A stretch of 64,000 bases of DNA from Caulobacteraceae bacterium (GCA_027452265.1 DAIDGR010000110.1:39828-103827), one strand, 5' to 3'. Shown: positions 17,109-26,808, counted from the first letter of the stretch. Made by a program: numbers and translations. The notes: generated by a model not told the origin, from the letters alone.

Positions 17109-17957
17109 CTATTCGGCCTTGGCCGACGCTGCCGGCGCGGCGGCGGCGACCTGGGCGGGCTGCGGAACCTTGCTCGCCACCCAATTCTTGAACTGATCCT
17201 CGGTCACCACATCCACCTCGATCGGCATGAAGGAGTGATTGGCGCCGCAGAGCTGCGAGCACTGACCGTAGAATACGCCCGTGTGATCCGCCTTGAACCA
17301 GGTCTCATTGAGACGGCCCGGCACCGCGTCCAGCTTCACGCCAAAGGCCGGCACGGAAAACGAGTGGATCACATCCTCGGCGGTGATCTCGACCTTCACG
17401 ACCTTGCCCACCGGCACGACCATGGGATTGCTGGCGGCGAGCAGATAGGGCCGGTGCTGGGCCTTGGCGTCGTCCTCGGTGAGCGGGATCGAGGTCGCCG
17501 CGGGGATCTTCTGGTCGGGATAGGCATAGTCCCAGTTCCACTGCCGGCCGGTCACCTTCACCGTCATATACGGCTTGGGCATGTCGTGTTCAGCGAACAG
17601 CAGCTTGAACGAGAAGATGGCGATGAACATCAGGATCAGGACCGGCCCGACCGTCCAGGCGATCTCGACCGGCGTGTTGTGGCTGAACCGGGCCGGAACC
17701 GGGTTGGCGCGCTTGTTGAAGCGCACAATCACATAAACCAGCAGAACAAGGACCAGCAGCACGATCCCGGTGATGATCGGCAGCAGGATGTCGTTATGGA
17801 AGAAGATCTGCTGGGCGCGGATCTGAGAGGCCGCGGGCTGCAGGTCGATGGCCTTGTTGGCCGGCTGGCCGAGCTGGTCTTCGGCCAAGGCCTGGCCGGC
17901 GACGAGGCTCAGGACGAGAGTCGTGAGGGATGCAATCGGAGCGACGCGAAACTTCAT
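17109..17957 (-). CDS. ctaC: Cytochrome c oxidase subunit II
   Basis: 282 aa. A signal peptide ending ...LVAGQALA precedes two membrane helices and a periplasmic cupredoxin domain carrying the dinuclear CuA site. The CuA ligands are in VIHSFSVPAFGVK and GQCSQLCGANHSFMPIEV (C-x3-C-x3-H-x2-M). The electron-entry Trp region GRQWNWDYAYPD is present. There is no fused cytochrome c domain; the tail is Ala-rich. I start at the ATG at 17957 (MKFRVAPIAS); the ORF track's 45 upstream residues are out of family. It is the first gene of the cta operon, divergent from tldD. Confidence 0.96.
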   Translation of the reverse strand: MKFRVAPIASLTTLVLSLVAGQALAEDQLGQPANKAIDLQPAASQIRAQQIFFHNDILLPIITGIVLLVLVLLVYVIVRFNKRANPVPARFSHNTPVEIAWTVGPVLILMFIAIFSFKLLFAEHDMPKPYMTVKVTGRQWNWDYAYPDQKIPAATSIPLTEDDAKAQHRPYLLAASNPMVVPVGKVVKVEITAEDVIHSFSVPAFGVKLDAVPGRLNETWFKADHTGVFYGQCSQLCGANHSFMPIEVDVVTEDQFKNWVASKVPQPAQVAAAAPAASAKAE

Positions 17958-18345
17958 GGTCCTCTCGGCTCTTTCCGCGATGGGAGGGGCTTGACCATCG
18001 CCGGCGCCCGCAAGCGCGAACGATCCCGGCGAAGGCGTCCTTGGGGCGGTGCAATAGCCATAAGACGCTGGGTTGCCAAGGCGGTTGCGCACCAGGATCG
18101 CCGCCAGCGACCGCCGCCGGGCAAATCGTGATGGCCCGCCCTTTCGGCCCGGAGCCCGCGAGGTTATGTCTCTTGACGGCTGCTCCCTCGGGTCTGTCCG
18201 CCCAGAGCACGATACGTTTTCGTGGAATCGGCGAAGACGCTGAATCGTGCTCTATCTTAAGCTCCCTGAGCGCGTTGCGAAGCGCCAGGTCGGTTCCGTC
18301 CAAACGCAACGCACTCTCGTCGCATCGAAGAAACGATCCCGCCGC
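17958..18345. promoter_or_regulatory. 388-bp intergenic region between divergent ctaC and tldD
   Basis: This region must hold the promoters of the cta operon and of tldD. I cannot fix a -35/-10 pair with confidence. The tldD-proximal third is filled by repeat copy A (18204-18317), which ends only 28 bp before the tldD ATG. The remaining 245 bp next to ctaC shows no ORF with family features and no clear hairpin. Confidence 0.45.
18204..18317 (+). repeat. Dispersed two-hairpin element, copy A
   Basis: First stem-loop: AGAGCACGAT (18204-18213) pairs with ATCGTGCTCT (18244-18253), with an inner CGTTTTCG/CGAAGACG pair. Second stem-loop: GAGCGCGTTGCG pairs with CGCAACGCACTC near the right end. The ends form imperfect terminal inverted repeats (AGAGCACGATACGTTT versus AGAGTGCGTTGCGTTT). 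Four more copies lie in this window. It sits just upstream of tldD and may be within its 5' leader. Confidence 0.85.
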
Positions 18346-19776
18346 ATGAACGCTCCCGCCCTGTCGCCATCGATCCTCGAAACCTCCGGCGTGTCGCCTG
18401 ACCGCGCCGCCTCCATCCTTGGCGACGCCGTGACCGGGGCCGACGATGGTGAGATTTTTCTCGAACGATCCGAGAGCGAATCCTTCCTGTTCGACGATGG
18501 CCGCCTGAAGTCGGCGGCCTATGACTCGACCCAGGGCTTCGGCCTGAGGGTGGTGGCCGGCGAAACGGCTGGCTACGCCCATTCCAGCGATATCTCAGAA
18601 GCGGCTCTTCGCCGTGCGGCGTCCTCGGCCGCCCTCGCGAAGCGTGGCTATGAAGGGGTGGCGGCGGAGGGACCGGTCGCCACCAATGCCCGCCTTTATG
18701 ATGAGGACGATCCCCTCGCGGCGCCGGGCTTCGCTGACAAGATTGCGCTCCTGCAGGAGATCGACGCCTATGCGCGGGCCCGCGATCCGCGCGTGGCCCA
18801 GGTGGCTGTTGGGCTGGCGGGCGAGCGGCGAGTGGTGGAGATTCTGCGCGCCGATGGGCGCCTCATCCGCGATATCCGCCCTCTGGTGCGGCTCAATGTT
18901 CAGGTGACGGTGGAGTCCAACACCCGGCGTGAGACCGGCTCGTCGGGAGCCGGGGGCCGGGCCGGATTCGAGACCTGGATCCGTCCGGATCGCTGGCGCG
19001 AACAGGTAGACGAGGCTCTGCGTCAGGCGCTGGTGAATCTCGAGGCGGTGGACTGCCCGGCCGGCGAGATGGATGTGATCCTCGGGCCGGGCTGGAACGG
19101 CGTGCTGCTGCACGAAGCGGTCGGACATGGCCTCGAAGGCGACTTTAACCGCAAGGGGACCTCGGCCTTTTCCGGCCGGATTGGCGAGCGGGTCGCCGCG
19201 CCCGGCGTCACCGTGTTCGACGACGGCGCCATTGCCGGTCGGCGCGGCTCCCTGACCGTGGACGACGAGGGCACGCCCACCAGCCGCACCATCCTGATCG
19301 AGGATGGAATTCTGCGCGGCTACATGCACGACCGCCAAAGCGCGCGCCTTATGGGCTGCGAGGTGACGGGTAATGGCCGGCGTCAGTCCTACGCCCACGT
19401 TCCCATGCCGCGCATGACCAATACCGCCATGTTGGGGGGATCGCACAGTCGCGAAGACATGATCGCTTCGGTCCGTCGCGGACTCTACTGCGCCGCCTTC
19501 GCCGGCGGGCAGGTGGACATCACCAACGGCAAGTTCGTCTTCCAGTGCACGGAAGCCTATCTGATCGAGGACGGGCGTCTGGGCGCCCCGGTCAAGGGCG
19601 CCAGTCTGATCGGCGATGGGCCCTCGGCCCTGACCCGGGTCACCATGATCGGCGACGACTTCGCCTTCGATCCTGGCATCGGCGTGTGCGGCAAGGCCGG
19701 TCAGGGCGTGCCTGTGGGCGTCGGTCAGCCCTCCTTGAAGATCACGGGACTGACGGTCGGCGGCACCAGCGTGTGA
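18346..19776 (+). CDS. tldD: Metalloprotease TldD
   Basis: 476 aa, the TldD half of the TldD/TldE zinc protease that matures peptides such as microcins and degrades unfolded peptides in the cytoplasm. The zinc motif HExxxH is LLHEAVGHGLEGD. FSGRIGERVAAPGVTVFDDG, RQSYAHVPMPRMTNT and the C-terminal GICGK-like stretch (DPGIGVCGKAGQGVPVGVGQP) are diagnostic. I start at the ATG at 18346 (MNAPALSPSI); the longer ORF from 18247 translates repeat copy A. No tldE (pmbA) gene is in the window. The next gene overlaps by GTGA. Confidence 0.95.
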   Translation: MNAPALSPSILETSGVSPDRAASILGDAVTGADDGEIFLERSESESFLFDDGRLKSAAYDSTQGFGLRVVAGETAGYAHSSDISEAALRRAASSAALAKRGYEGVAAEGPVATNARLYDEDDPLAAPGFADKIALLQEIDAYARARDPRVAQVAVGLAGERRVVEILRADGRLIRDIRPLVRLNVQVTVESNTRRETGSSGAGGRAGFETWIRPDRWREQVDEALRQALVNLEAVDCPAGEMDVILGPGWNGVLLHEAVGHGLEGDFNRKGTSAFSGRIGERVAAPGVTVFDDGAIAGRRGSLTVDDEGTPTSRTILIEDGILRGYMHDRQSARLMGCEVTGNGRRQSYAHVPMPRMTNTAMLGGSHSREDMIASVRRGLYCAAFAGGQVDITNGKFVFQCTEAYLIEDGRLGAPVKGASLIGDGPSALTRVTMIGDDFAFDPGIGVCGKAGQGVPVGVGQPSLKITGLTVGGTSV

Positions 19777-20669
19777 GCCCGGCCCCGGCGGCCGGGCGCC
19801 TCGGCGGCCCGCTGGCCCGCCTCGTCCCGATCCTCGTCCTGGTCCTGGCCATGGCGTCCTTTCAGCTGGGCGCCTCCTTCGCCATCCGCCTGTTCTCCAC
19901 GGTGGGACCCGCCGGGGCGGCCGCCCTTCGCATCCTCGCCTCGAGCCTCATCCTCGGCGTCGTCCGACGCCCCTGGCGGGGCCTTGGGCAGGGCCGGCCC
20001 CTGCGTGGCCTGATCGTTTATGGTCTGGCGCTAGGGACCATGAACACCCTGTTCTACATGGCCCTTCGCACCCTCCCCTTGGGCATCGCCGTGGCCATTG
20101 AGTTCATCGGCCCCCTGGGCGTCGCCATGGCCGCATCGCGCCGGGTGAGCGATCTGATCTGGGTCGGCCTGGCCGTCGCGGGCCTCGCCCTTCTCCTGCC
20201 GCTGGGCCTGTCCCAGGCCCATGTGGACGGGCGCGGCGCGCTGCTCGCCCTGGGCGCAGGAGCCTGCTGGGCTGTCTATATCCTGGCTGGCCGTCGGGCG
20301 GGCGAGGCGTTCGGCGCCGACGCAGCGGGCCTGGGCGTGATGGTCGCGGCCCTGGTCTTTGTTCCAACGCAACTGGTGATTGAAGGCCCGCGCCTTTTTG
20401 TCCCCCAGGTGCTGCCCCTGGCCCTTCTGGTGGGCCTGCTTTCCAGCGCCCTGCCCTATTCGCTGGAGATGTACGCCCTGACGCGCCTGCCCACTCGCGT
20501 GTTTGGCGCTCTGATGAGCCTGGAGCCGGCCGTGGGGGCCCTGGCCGGGGCGCTGCTGATCGGCCAGCATCTGAGCCTCGCCCAGTGGGCGGGGATCGTC
20601 GCGGTCATGAGCGCTTCGGCGGGGGCGGCCGCCACCGGGACCCTGCCGGCGGACGCGCCGAGCGAATAG
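19773..20669 (+). CDS. DMT-superfamily exporter, RhtA-like
   Basis: 298 aa with about ten membrane helices and two EamA domains. The N-terminal stretch LVLAMASFQLGASFAIRLFSTVGPAGAAALR and FYMALRTLPLGIAVAIEFIGPLGVA match the RhtA threonine/homoserine exporter subgroup rather than generic EamA proteins. ALPYSLEMYALTRLPTRVFGALMSLEPAVGAL is a second family signature. The start is a GTG at 19773 overlapping the tldD stop as GTGA, so it is translationally coupled to tldD. Amino-acid export is inferred from similarity. It converges on the POT transporter gene. Confidence 0.85.
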   Translation: MSPAPAAGRLGGPLARLVPILVLVLAMASFQLGASFAIRLFSTVGPAGAAALRILASSLILGVVRRPWRGLGQGRPLRGLIVYGLALGTMNTLFYMALRTLPLGIAVAIEFIGPLGVAMAASRRVSDLIWVGLAVAGLALLLPLGLSQAHVDGRGALLALGAGACWAVYILAGRRAGEAFGADAAGLGVMVAALVFVPTQLVIEGPRLFVPQVLPLALLVGLLSSALPYSLEMYALTRLPTRVFGALMSLEPAVGALAGALLIGQHLSLAQWAGIVAVMSASAGAAATGTLPADAPSE

Positions 20670-20694
20670 GCCGCCCTATTGGCCCCCTGAACGC

Positions 20695-22641
20695 CTACTC
20701 GCGCAGGGCTTGCGGCGAGACCTCCTGCAGGCCGGCGTCCGCATCCGGGGCGATCCCGCCGTGTCCGGGATGGGGGGGCGCGGTGTTCACCCCGTGCGCC
20801 CAGTGCTTGAGGAAGGGGGCCAGGACGAGAAACAGGGCGCCAAATCCGACCCCCGCCCAGCCGATGGCGTTGAACATGCCCAGCGATGTCCTCAGAGCGG
20901 CGGCAGGGTCGAGCACCTGCCCCCCCGCCGTGGCGGTCCCCGCCAGGGCGGCGATCCGCGCGCCGATGAATTCAGCGGCCGAGGTGGCCATGAACCAGAC
21001 GGCCATCAGCGTCGAGACCAGGGTCGCCGGCGAAAGCTTGGTCACCTCGCTCATGCCCACCGGGCTGAGGCAGAGCTCGCCGGTGGTGTGCAGCAGGTAG
21101 GCGAAGCCAAGCACCGCCAGAGGCAGGCGGAACTGGGCGTCGGCCAGCCCCCCGCTCCAGACGATCAGCAGAAAGCCCAGGCCCACCTGAGCCAGGCCAA
21201 GGCCGAACTTGGTGACCGGGTTGGGGTCGCGGCCGACCCTCCCAAGATAGGTCCACAGCCCGGCGAACACCGGCGCCAGAAGAAGGATGAATCCCGCGTT
21301 GAAGGACTGGGTCTGCGAGGCGGTGAAGCTCATATCGATCCAGATGTGCGGACCGCTCAGATGCAACCCCGGCAGCATGTCGGGCGTGGCCAGAACAAGG
21401 GTCAGGCCCAGAAGGCCGATCTCGATCGGGGCGGAGATGAGCTTCAGCTCGGTGTTCTGTTGCGCGAACAGGTTGAGCGAGGTGGCGGCCTGCTCGAACA
21501 GGGTGAAGAAGACGATCGAGCCGGCGATCAGGACGAAGGCCAGCATCAGGCGCTCGCGCTCGATCTTGCCGAGCCGCAGGAAGAAGCCGCCGAGATAGAT
21601 CAGGACCGCGATCCAGCCCAGGCCCAGGGCCCCGCCGACAAAGGCGTTATGCTGCACCAGCAGCCAGACTCCCGCGACGCCGGCCAGACCGGCGGCATAG
21701 ATGGTCCATTCCAGGCTGAGAGGCCCGAGGGTCGGCTTGGCCAGACGCACCGGATCCGGCGACTCGCCCCGGCCCTCCAGCCAGCTGCGGCCGAACATGA
21801 AGGTCACCCAGCCGGCCGCCATGCCCACACCCGCGGCGCCAAATCCCCAGGCCCATCCCAGCGTCTGGCCGAGATAGCCGCACAGCACCGCAGCCCAGAA
21901 GGCCCCGAGATTGACGCCGTAATAATAGAGGGTGAAGCCAGGATCGCGGCGCGGATCGCCCTCGCCGTAAAGCTTACCGACGATCGAGGATATGTTGGCC
22001 TTGAGGAAACCTACCCCCATGATGATCAGGGCGAGGGCCAGATAGAGGGCGTTCTGGAACAGGCTGGGGCCAGGATGGGTCGCGAGGCTGTACTCGGACT
22101 TGGGCAGGCGGGCCGGCAAGGGGGCTGAGGCGGGAAGTCCGGCGATCCTGAGCGCGCCATCGGCGTCAGAGGAGAAGGCGTAGCCGTGGCCGCCGACCTC
22201 GACCTTGACCACCTGATCGCCGCCCCGCCCTTCGGGAACCAGGGCATAGTGTGCGCCGTGAACCACAAGGTCCTGCCGCGCCGGGGGGCCCTCGACGGCC
22301 ATCAGGCCCTGACCGATCACCAGGAGCAGGGCGCCGAACGCCACGGCCTTGCGCGCGCCGAGGAACCTGTCCGCCAGGACCCCGCCCACCAGGGGCAGGA
22401 GATAGGCCAGAGTGGCGTACGATCCATAGACGCCGCTGGCGGCGGCCTGATCCATCAGGAAGTGCTGGGTCAGATAGAAAATCAGCAGGCCGCGCATGCC
22501 GTAGTAGGAAAAGCGCTCCCACATCTCGGCGAAAAAGAGAACGAACAGACCCTTGGGGTGGGTGCGCGCGAGTTGCAGGGCGACCGGCAGCCCCGTCGCC
22601 AGAGTGACCACGACGCCGACGAGAATGACGATATTGTTCAT
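20695..22641 (-). CDS. POT-family proton-dependent oligopeptide transporter
   Basis: 648 aa. The PTR2 signature is clear: FVLFFAEMWERFSYYGMRGLLIFYLTQH near residues 32-60 (the ExxER-type motif), then KANISSIVGKLYGEGDPRRDPGFTLYYYGVNLGAFWAA. GELCLSPVGMSEVTKLSP is the C-terminal signature. It imports di- and tripeptides with protons. It is longer than the usual 480-510 aa. Much of the excess is an insert of about 80 residues in the periplasmic loop after helix 3 (VEGPPARQDLVVHG to SEYSLATHPG). It is downstream of gshA on the same strand with a 165-bp gap. Confidence 0.92.
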   Translation of the reverse strand: MNNIVILVGVVVTLATGLPVALQLARTHPKGLFVLFFAEMWERFSYYGMRGLLIFYLTQHFLMDQAAASGVYGSYATLAYLLPLVGGVLADRFLGARKAVAFGALLLVIGQGLMAVEGPPARQDLVVHGAHYALVPEGRGGDQVVKVEVGGHGYAFSSDADGALRIAGLPASAPLPARLPKSEYSLATHPGPSLFQNALYLALALIIMGVGFLKANISSIVGKLYGEGDPRRDPGFTLYYYGVNLGAFWAAVLCGYLGQTLGWAWGFGAAGVGMAAGWVTFMFGRSWLEGRGESPDPVRLAKPTLGPLSLEWTIYAAGLAGVAGVWLLVQHNAFVGGALGLGWIAVLIYLGGFFLRLGKIERERLMLAFVLIAGSIVFFTLFEQAATSLNLFAQQNTELKLISAPIEIGLLGLTLVLATPDMLPGLHLSGPHIWIDMSFTASQTQSFNAGFILLLAPVFAGLWTYLGRVGRDPNPVTKFGLGLAQVGLGFLLIVWSGGLADAQFRLPLAVLGFAYLLHTTGELCLSPVGMSEVTKLSPATLVSTLMAVWFMATSAAEFIGARIAALAGTATAGGQVLDPAAALRTSLGMFNAIGWAGVGFGALFLVLAPFLKHWAHGVNTAPPHPGHGGIAPDADAGLQEVSPQALRE

Positions 22642-22776
22642 GCCTGTCCCCGCCTGGCTCTTGCTGCGCGTCGTCGGCGTCGAAACAGGCGCCAGACGTT
22701 CAAGGCCCTTGGAATTCGCCCCTTAGGCGGCCCTGACCCTCTTGTACATGCGCGCGATTGTCCATCCCGCCGCGTC

Positions 22777-22812
22777 GGCCCAGGAGGCTTGGTAGGCCCA
22801 GGAGGCTCAGTA
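22777..22812. repeat. Tandem duplication of 18 bp over the gshA stop
   Basis: GGCCCAGGAGGCTTGGTA is followed directly by GGCCCAGGAGGCTCAGTA, two mismatches apart. The second unit contains the stop codon of gshA (TCA on the plus strand at 22807-22809). A small local duplication at a gene end; no function evident. Confidence 0.8.
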
Positions 22813-24186
22813 GGCGAAGGCCTGATAGGCGTGGGTCACATCGCCGGCCCAAGGCCCGTGATAGAGATCCAGCAGGCGCTCGGCGGCGGTGATCCCGGAC
22901 TCGGCGATGTCCTCGATCTCGCCCAGATAGCTGCTCTCGTCGACCATGCCGCCCGAGAGCCGGTCGCGACGCCTCAGTCCCTCATGCGCCAGGGCGACCA
23001 CGTCGCGGGCGATATCGCGCACCAGGCGACCGTGCACCTTGGCCTTGAGCGCCAGACGCGGGGCGTCGCGACAAAGCTGGGCGCGCTCCTCCATCGTCCA
23101 GTCCTTGACCAAGTCCCAGGCCGCCGCGAGGGCCGCGTCGTCATAGAGCAGCCCGGCCCAAAGGGCTGGCAGCGCACAGAGGCGACTGGTGGGGCCCCCA
23201 TCGGCGCCGCGCATCTCCAGATACTGCTTGAGGCGAACCTCGGGAAAGGCGGTGGAGGCGTGATCCGCCCAGTCCTTCAGGGTCGCGTGCTCACCCTCGA
23301 CCTCGGGCAGGCGCCCGGCGACGAAATCGGCGAAGGACCGGCCGGCGACGTCGATGTAGCGCCCGTCCCGCTTGACGAAATACATCGGCACCGACAGCAC
23401 ATAGCGGGCATAGGCCTCGTAGCCAAAGCCGTCCTCGAAAACGAAAGGCAGCATGCCGGTGCGGTCCGCGTCGGTATCGGCCCAGACGGCCGCGCGTGAA
23501 CTCAGAAGACCGCTGGGCTTGCCCTCGACAAAGGGCGAGTTGGCGAACAGGGCGGTGACCACGGGCTGCAGGGCCAGGCTGACACGGAACTTGGCCCGCA
23601 TGTCGGCCTCGCTGGAAAAATCCAGGTTGGCCTGAACCGTGCAGGTGCGGAACATCATATCCAGGCCCTTGGTCCCCACCAGGGGCATGTAGCGCCGCAT
23701 GATGCGATAGCGGCCCTTGGGCATGACCGGGATGTCCTCACGGCGCCAGTCCGGCGTGAAGCCGAGGCCCAGAAAGCCCAGGCCGAGCTCCGCGGCGACC
23801 GTCTTCACTTCCTCAAGATGGCGACCCGTCTCCTCACAAATGTCGTGCATGGTCTGCAGCGGCGCGCCGGACAGCTCGAATTGTCCGCCGGGCTCCAGGC
23901 TGATGTTCTCCATGCCGCGATTGAGGCCGATCAGCACCTCGCCGCCATCCGGACCGGGCCCGGGTTCGGTGACCGGCGTCCAGCCAAACCGCATGAGCCC
24001 CTCCATCAGGGCGCGGATCCCGGCCGGGCCGTCATAGGGGACGGGGCGGTCATCCGTCGTGCGGAAGACAAACTTCTCGTGCTCGGAGCCAACCCGGAAG
24101 CTCTCGCGGGGCTTGGCCCCAGCGGCAAACCAGCCGGCCATATCCTCAAAGGTCAAAGGACGGTCATCGCTAAGCGTTTGCGGCAT
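22807..24186 (-). CDS. gshA: Glutamate-cysteine ligase
   Basis: 459 aa, ATP-dependent first enzyme of glutathione synthesis. It belongs to the plant/alphaproteobacterial GCS2 class rather than the E. coli GshA class. Supporting stretches are ESFRVGSEHEKFVFR, NRGMENISLEPGGQFELSGAPLQTMHDICEE, the RRYMPLVGTKGLDMMFRTCTVQANLDFSSE motif, and EMRGADGGPTSRLCALPALWAGLLY. It starts at 24186, 124 bp after the rsmE stop. The stop codon sits in a short tandem duplication. The glutathione made would serve the GST and probably the Prx5 in this window. Confidence 0.94.
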   Translation of the reverse strand: MPQTLSDDRPLTFEDMAGWFAAGAKPRESFRVGSEHEKFVFRTTDDRPVPYDGPAGIRALMEGLMRFGWTPVTEPGPGPDGGEVLIGLNRGMENISLEPGGQFELSGAPLQTMHDICEETGRHLEEVKTVAAELGLGFLGLGFTPDWRREDIPVMPKGRYRIMRRYMPLVGTKGLDMMFRTCTVQANLDFSSEADMRAKFRVSLALQPVVTALFANSPFVEGKPSGLLSSRAAVWADTDADRTGMLPFVFEDGFGYEAYARYVLSVPMYFVKRDGRYIDVAGRSFADFVAGRLPEVEGEHATLKDWADHASTAFPEVRLKQYLEMRGADGGPTSRLCALPALWAGLLYDDAALAAAWDLVKDWTMEERAQLCRDAPRLALKAKVHGRLVRDIARDVVALAHEGLRRRDRLSGGMVDESSYLGEIEDIAESGITAAERLLDLYHGPWAGDVTHAYQAFAY

Positions 24187-24310
24187 TCCCGAACGGCTCC
24201 CTCATGGGCCTTGGAAGGCCGCGCCCCGACGACGTCGCTCGATATCCAGGCGCCCGAACGGCGCGCGACGCGACAGACCACGGCGAATTTGGGGCGGCGA
24301 GCCGGCAAGC

Positions 24311-25042
24311 TCAACCCCCCGCCCAGTCGCCCCGGCGGGACTGCCAGAGGGCGAGGGCGGCGATCGCAGCGGTATCGGCGCGCAAAATACGCGGGCCAAG
24401 CGACACCGGCATGACGCCATCGACGGCGCGGATCGCGGCCCGCTCTTCGGCGGAAAATCCGCCTTCGGGGCCGATCAGGATCGCGCAGGGCGCGCCGGCC
24501 AGGCTCGCGTCCTCGAGGGCCTCGCCCAGCGGCGGAGCCTCGCCTGCCTCATCGCAGAAGATCAGCCTGCGACCGGAAGGCCAGGCGGCCAGAATATCGG
24601 CGAGCGGTCTCACCTCGTCGATGTCGGGGACATCAAGCCGGCCGGTCTGCTCGGCGGCCTCCACCGCGATGGACCGCAGGCGTTCGGTCTGGATCTGGCG
24701 CAGATTGCAGCGGGCGCTGACCGCGAGGCGCACCCGCCGCACGCCCAGTTCGGCGGCCTTCTCGGCCACGGTCTCCAGACGCGCACGGCGGATCAAGGTC
24801 GAGATGAGCTCCACATCGGGCGGCGTGGTCTGGGGTCGGGTGCGGTCGATCGCCTCCAGAGTTGCGGCCCGGCCCTTGGCGCCGACCAGGCGCGCGCGCC
24901 ACTCGCCATCGCGTCCATTGAACAGGGCGACCTCGCCTCCCACGGCAAGGCGCATGACGTGGACGAGATAGTGGGCCTGGCCCCGGTCCAGCGTCAGGTG
25001 CAAGCCGGCCGCCAGATCGGCCGTGACGAAGAGCCGGATCAT
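24311..25042 (-). CDS. rsmE: 16S rRNA (uracil1498-N3)-methyltransferase
   Basis: 243 aa SPOUT methyltransferase methylating U1498 of 16S rRNA. The N-terminal PUA-like domain starts MIRLFVTADLAAGLHLTLDRGQAHYLVHVMRLAVGGEVALFNGRDGEW. The SAM-binding knot contains ILIGPEGGFSAEERAAI and SLGPRILRADTAAIAALALWQ, both diagnostic of RsmE. It begins 7 bp after the MFS gene stop, so it is probably co-transcribed with it and with gshA downstream. Confidence 0.95.
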   Translation of the reverse strand: MIRLFVTADLAAGLHLTLDRGQAHYLVHVMRLAVGGEVALFNGRDGEWRARLVGAKGRAATLEAIDRTRPQTTPPDVELISTLIRRARLETVAEKAAELGVRRVRLAVSARCNLRQIQTERLRSIAVEAAEQTGRLDVPDIDEVRPLADILAAWPSGRRLIFCDEAGEAPPLGEALEDASLAGAPCAILIGPEGGFSAEERAAIRAVDGVMPVSLGPRILRADTAAIAALALWQSRRGDWAGG

Positions 25043-25049
25043 GCTGTGA

Positions 25050-26531
25050 TCACGGGGCGAGCCTGTCCCCGGCCTCGTCCAGTCGTCCGCCGCCGCGAAC
25101 GAACAGGAGCCCGATCAGGCCAAGGCCCAGAAGCAGGGTGATCGAGGCGAAGCCGCCCTGCTGGGTGTGGAAAAGATGCGTGCCCTGATTGACCAACAGG
25201 GGTCCAAGCCAGCTCGTCGCCGTGCCCGACAGAGCATAGACGCCAAAAAACGCGCCGGTCTTGGCCGGAGGGGTCAGGCGTGTGAGCAGGGTCCGGCTGG
25301 AGGCGAAATGGGCGGTGATGAAGACCGCGTTCGAGAACCCGATCATCAGGAAGACCCACTCCGGCAGGGTGGTGAAGAGCGGACCTCCCCACAGTGGGGC
25401 GTGTGCGGCTCTGGGCCAGGACACGAGATAGAGAATCCGCTCCGGGCCCATGCCCAAAAGGGCGATGACGCCGAGCAGCGACATGAAGATCTCGATCCGA
25501 ACAGCGGTCTTGGGTCCGAAATGCGCGTCCAGCCAGCGGCCGACAAAACCTCCCAGCACCGCGAACAGGCTGAGCGCCACGCCAAAACCAAGCCGCTCCA
25601 GGGCGCCCCATTTCATCACCCCCGCCGCATAGATCCCGGCATAGATGAGGATGGCGACCATGCCATCCACATAGAACATCCGCGCGGCCAGGAAGGTCAC
25701 GGCGTCCCGGTGATGGCGAACGGCGCGCAGCATGTCGACGAGGTCGCGGCCGCCCCGGGCCAGGGCCTTGAGGGCCGGCGTCCGGCCGGCCGGCGCGTCC
25801 GGGGTCACAAGGAAAAAGGGCAGGGCGCCCAGTCCCAGCACGCCGGCGGACATCAGGGCCACGACCCGCTCGGGCTGGTGACTGGCGCGGCTCAGTCCGA
25901 ACAGGGGCTCTGAAGGCAGCCAGCCCCAATGGGCGGTGGACGGAAGCCCCGGCAGAGCGAAGGCCCAGGCGGTGAAGGCGAGCGCGGCGAGGCTGAAGGC
26001 GTTGCCCAGCGCCAGGGCAAGACCGGAGGCCTTGTGCGCGGCCTTGAACCCGGCCACCCGCACGAGCAGCGAGTTATGGAGGACCTCGGACCAGGAAAAC
26101 AGCACACCGATCACCGTGACCAGGGCCAGGGTTGCGGTCACCGAGAGCCCGCTGTGGTCGGGCCTTGCGAACCAAAGAGCGGCGATCAGCGGCGTCATCA
26201 GAGCGACGATCAGGGCCAGCCATGGCTTACGCCGGCCCAATGTGTCGATCGAGGCGCCCAGAAAGGGGGCGGTCAGCATCACGGCCCAGCCGGAATACTG
26301 GCTCCAGCGCGAGACCTCTTCCTGGCCCCGCACCGGGTCCCCGATCAGGGTCGCCGCCACATAGGGCATGAAGATGTAGATGGTGATCAGGACGACATAG
26401 GGGTTGCGCACCCCCTCAAACAGGGACCAGCAGACCGCGCCGGGCGACAGACCATCGCCGCCAGCCGATGCCGCGGACTCATGGAGGTGGGAGCGCGGGG
26501 AGCCGGAGCGGACCGGATCGGTGGAAGCCAA
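25050..26531 (-). CDS. MFS transporter with FEGVRNPY N-terminus
   Basis: About 490 aa with twelve predicted helices. The N-terminal WSLFEGVRNPYVVLITIYIFMPYVA, followed by GASIDTLGRRKPWLALIV (MFS motif A), places it in the GPH/Atg22-like group common in alphaproteobacteria. The substrate is unknown. The start is uncertain: no in-frame ATG precedes the first helix. The track begins at a TTG at 26603, another TTG lies at 26531 (chosen, nearest to family length), and a GTG in FEGVRN would cut the first helix. It is the first gene of the MFS-rsmE-gshA set. Confidence 0.8.
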   Translation of the reverse strand: MASTDPVRSGSPRSHLHESAASAGGDGLSPGAVCWSLFEGVRNPYVVLITIYIFMPYVAATLIGDPVRGQEEVSRWSQYSGWAVMLTAPFLGASIDTLGRRKPWLALIVALMTPLIAALWFARPDHSGLSVTATLALVTVIGVLFSWSEVLHNSLLVRVAGFKAAHKASGLALALGNAFSLAALAFTAWAFALPGLPSTAHWGWLPSEPLFGLSRASHQPERVVALMSAGVLGLGALPFFLVTPDAPAGRTPALKALARGGRDLVDMLRAVRHHRDAVTFLAARMFYVDGMVAILIYAGIYAAGVMKWGALERLGFGVALSLFAVLGGFVGRWLDAHFGPKTAVRIEIFMSLLGVIALLGMGPERILYLVSWPRAAHAPLWGGPLFTTLPEWVFLMIGFSNAVFITAHFASSRTLLTRLTPPAKTGAFFGVYALSGTATSWLGPLLVNQGTHLFHTQQGGFASITLLLGLGLIGLLFVRGGGRLDEAGDRLAP

Positions 26532-26808
26532 GTCCGGTCTGCCTAGAACGCCATGGGCGCCGGGGCGGGCGCGAAGAGGGCGAGAAGCGTCGGAGCGCGG
26601 CAAGCCGGTCCCCGACAGGGGCGGCCGCGATCGCTCGTCTTTGGCCCAGGTGGCGCGGCGCGCGGGATGATGGGACGCCCTCCGATCTTGGTCTTTTCTT
26701 AAGTCCCCTATTCAATCCTTATAGGGTGCGCGAGGCGCCGCGATAGACCCGGCGTGCTATGTTGTGGGTCTCGATCGAACCTCAACGACCCGGGATGAAG
26801 GGGAATTC

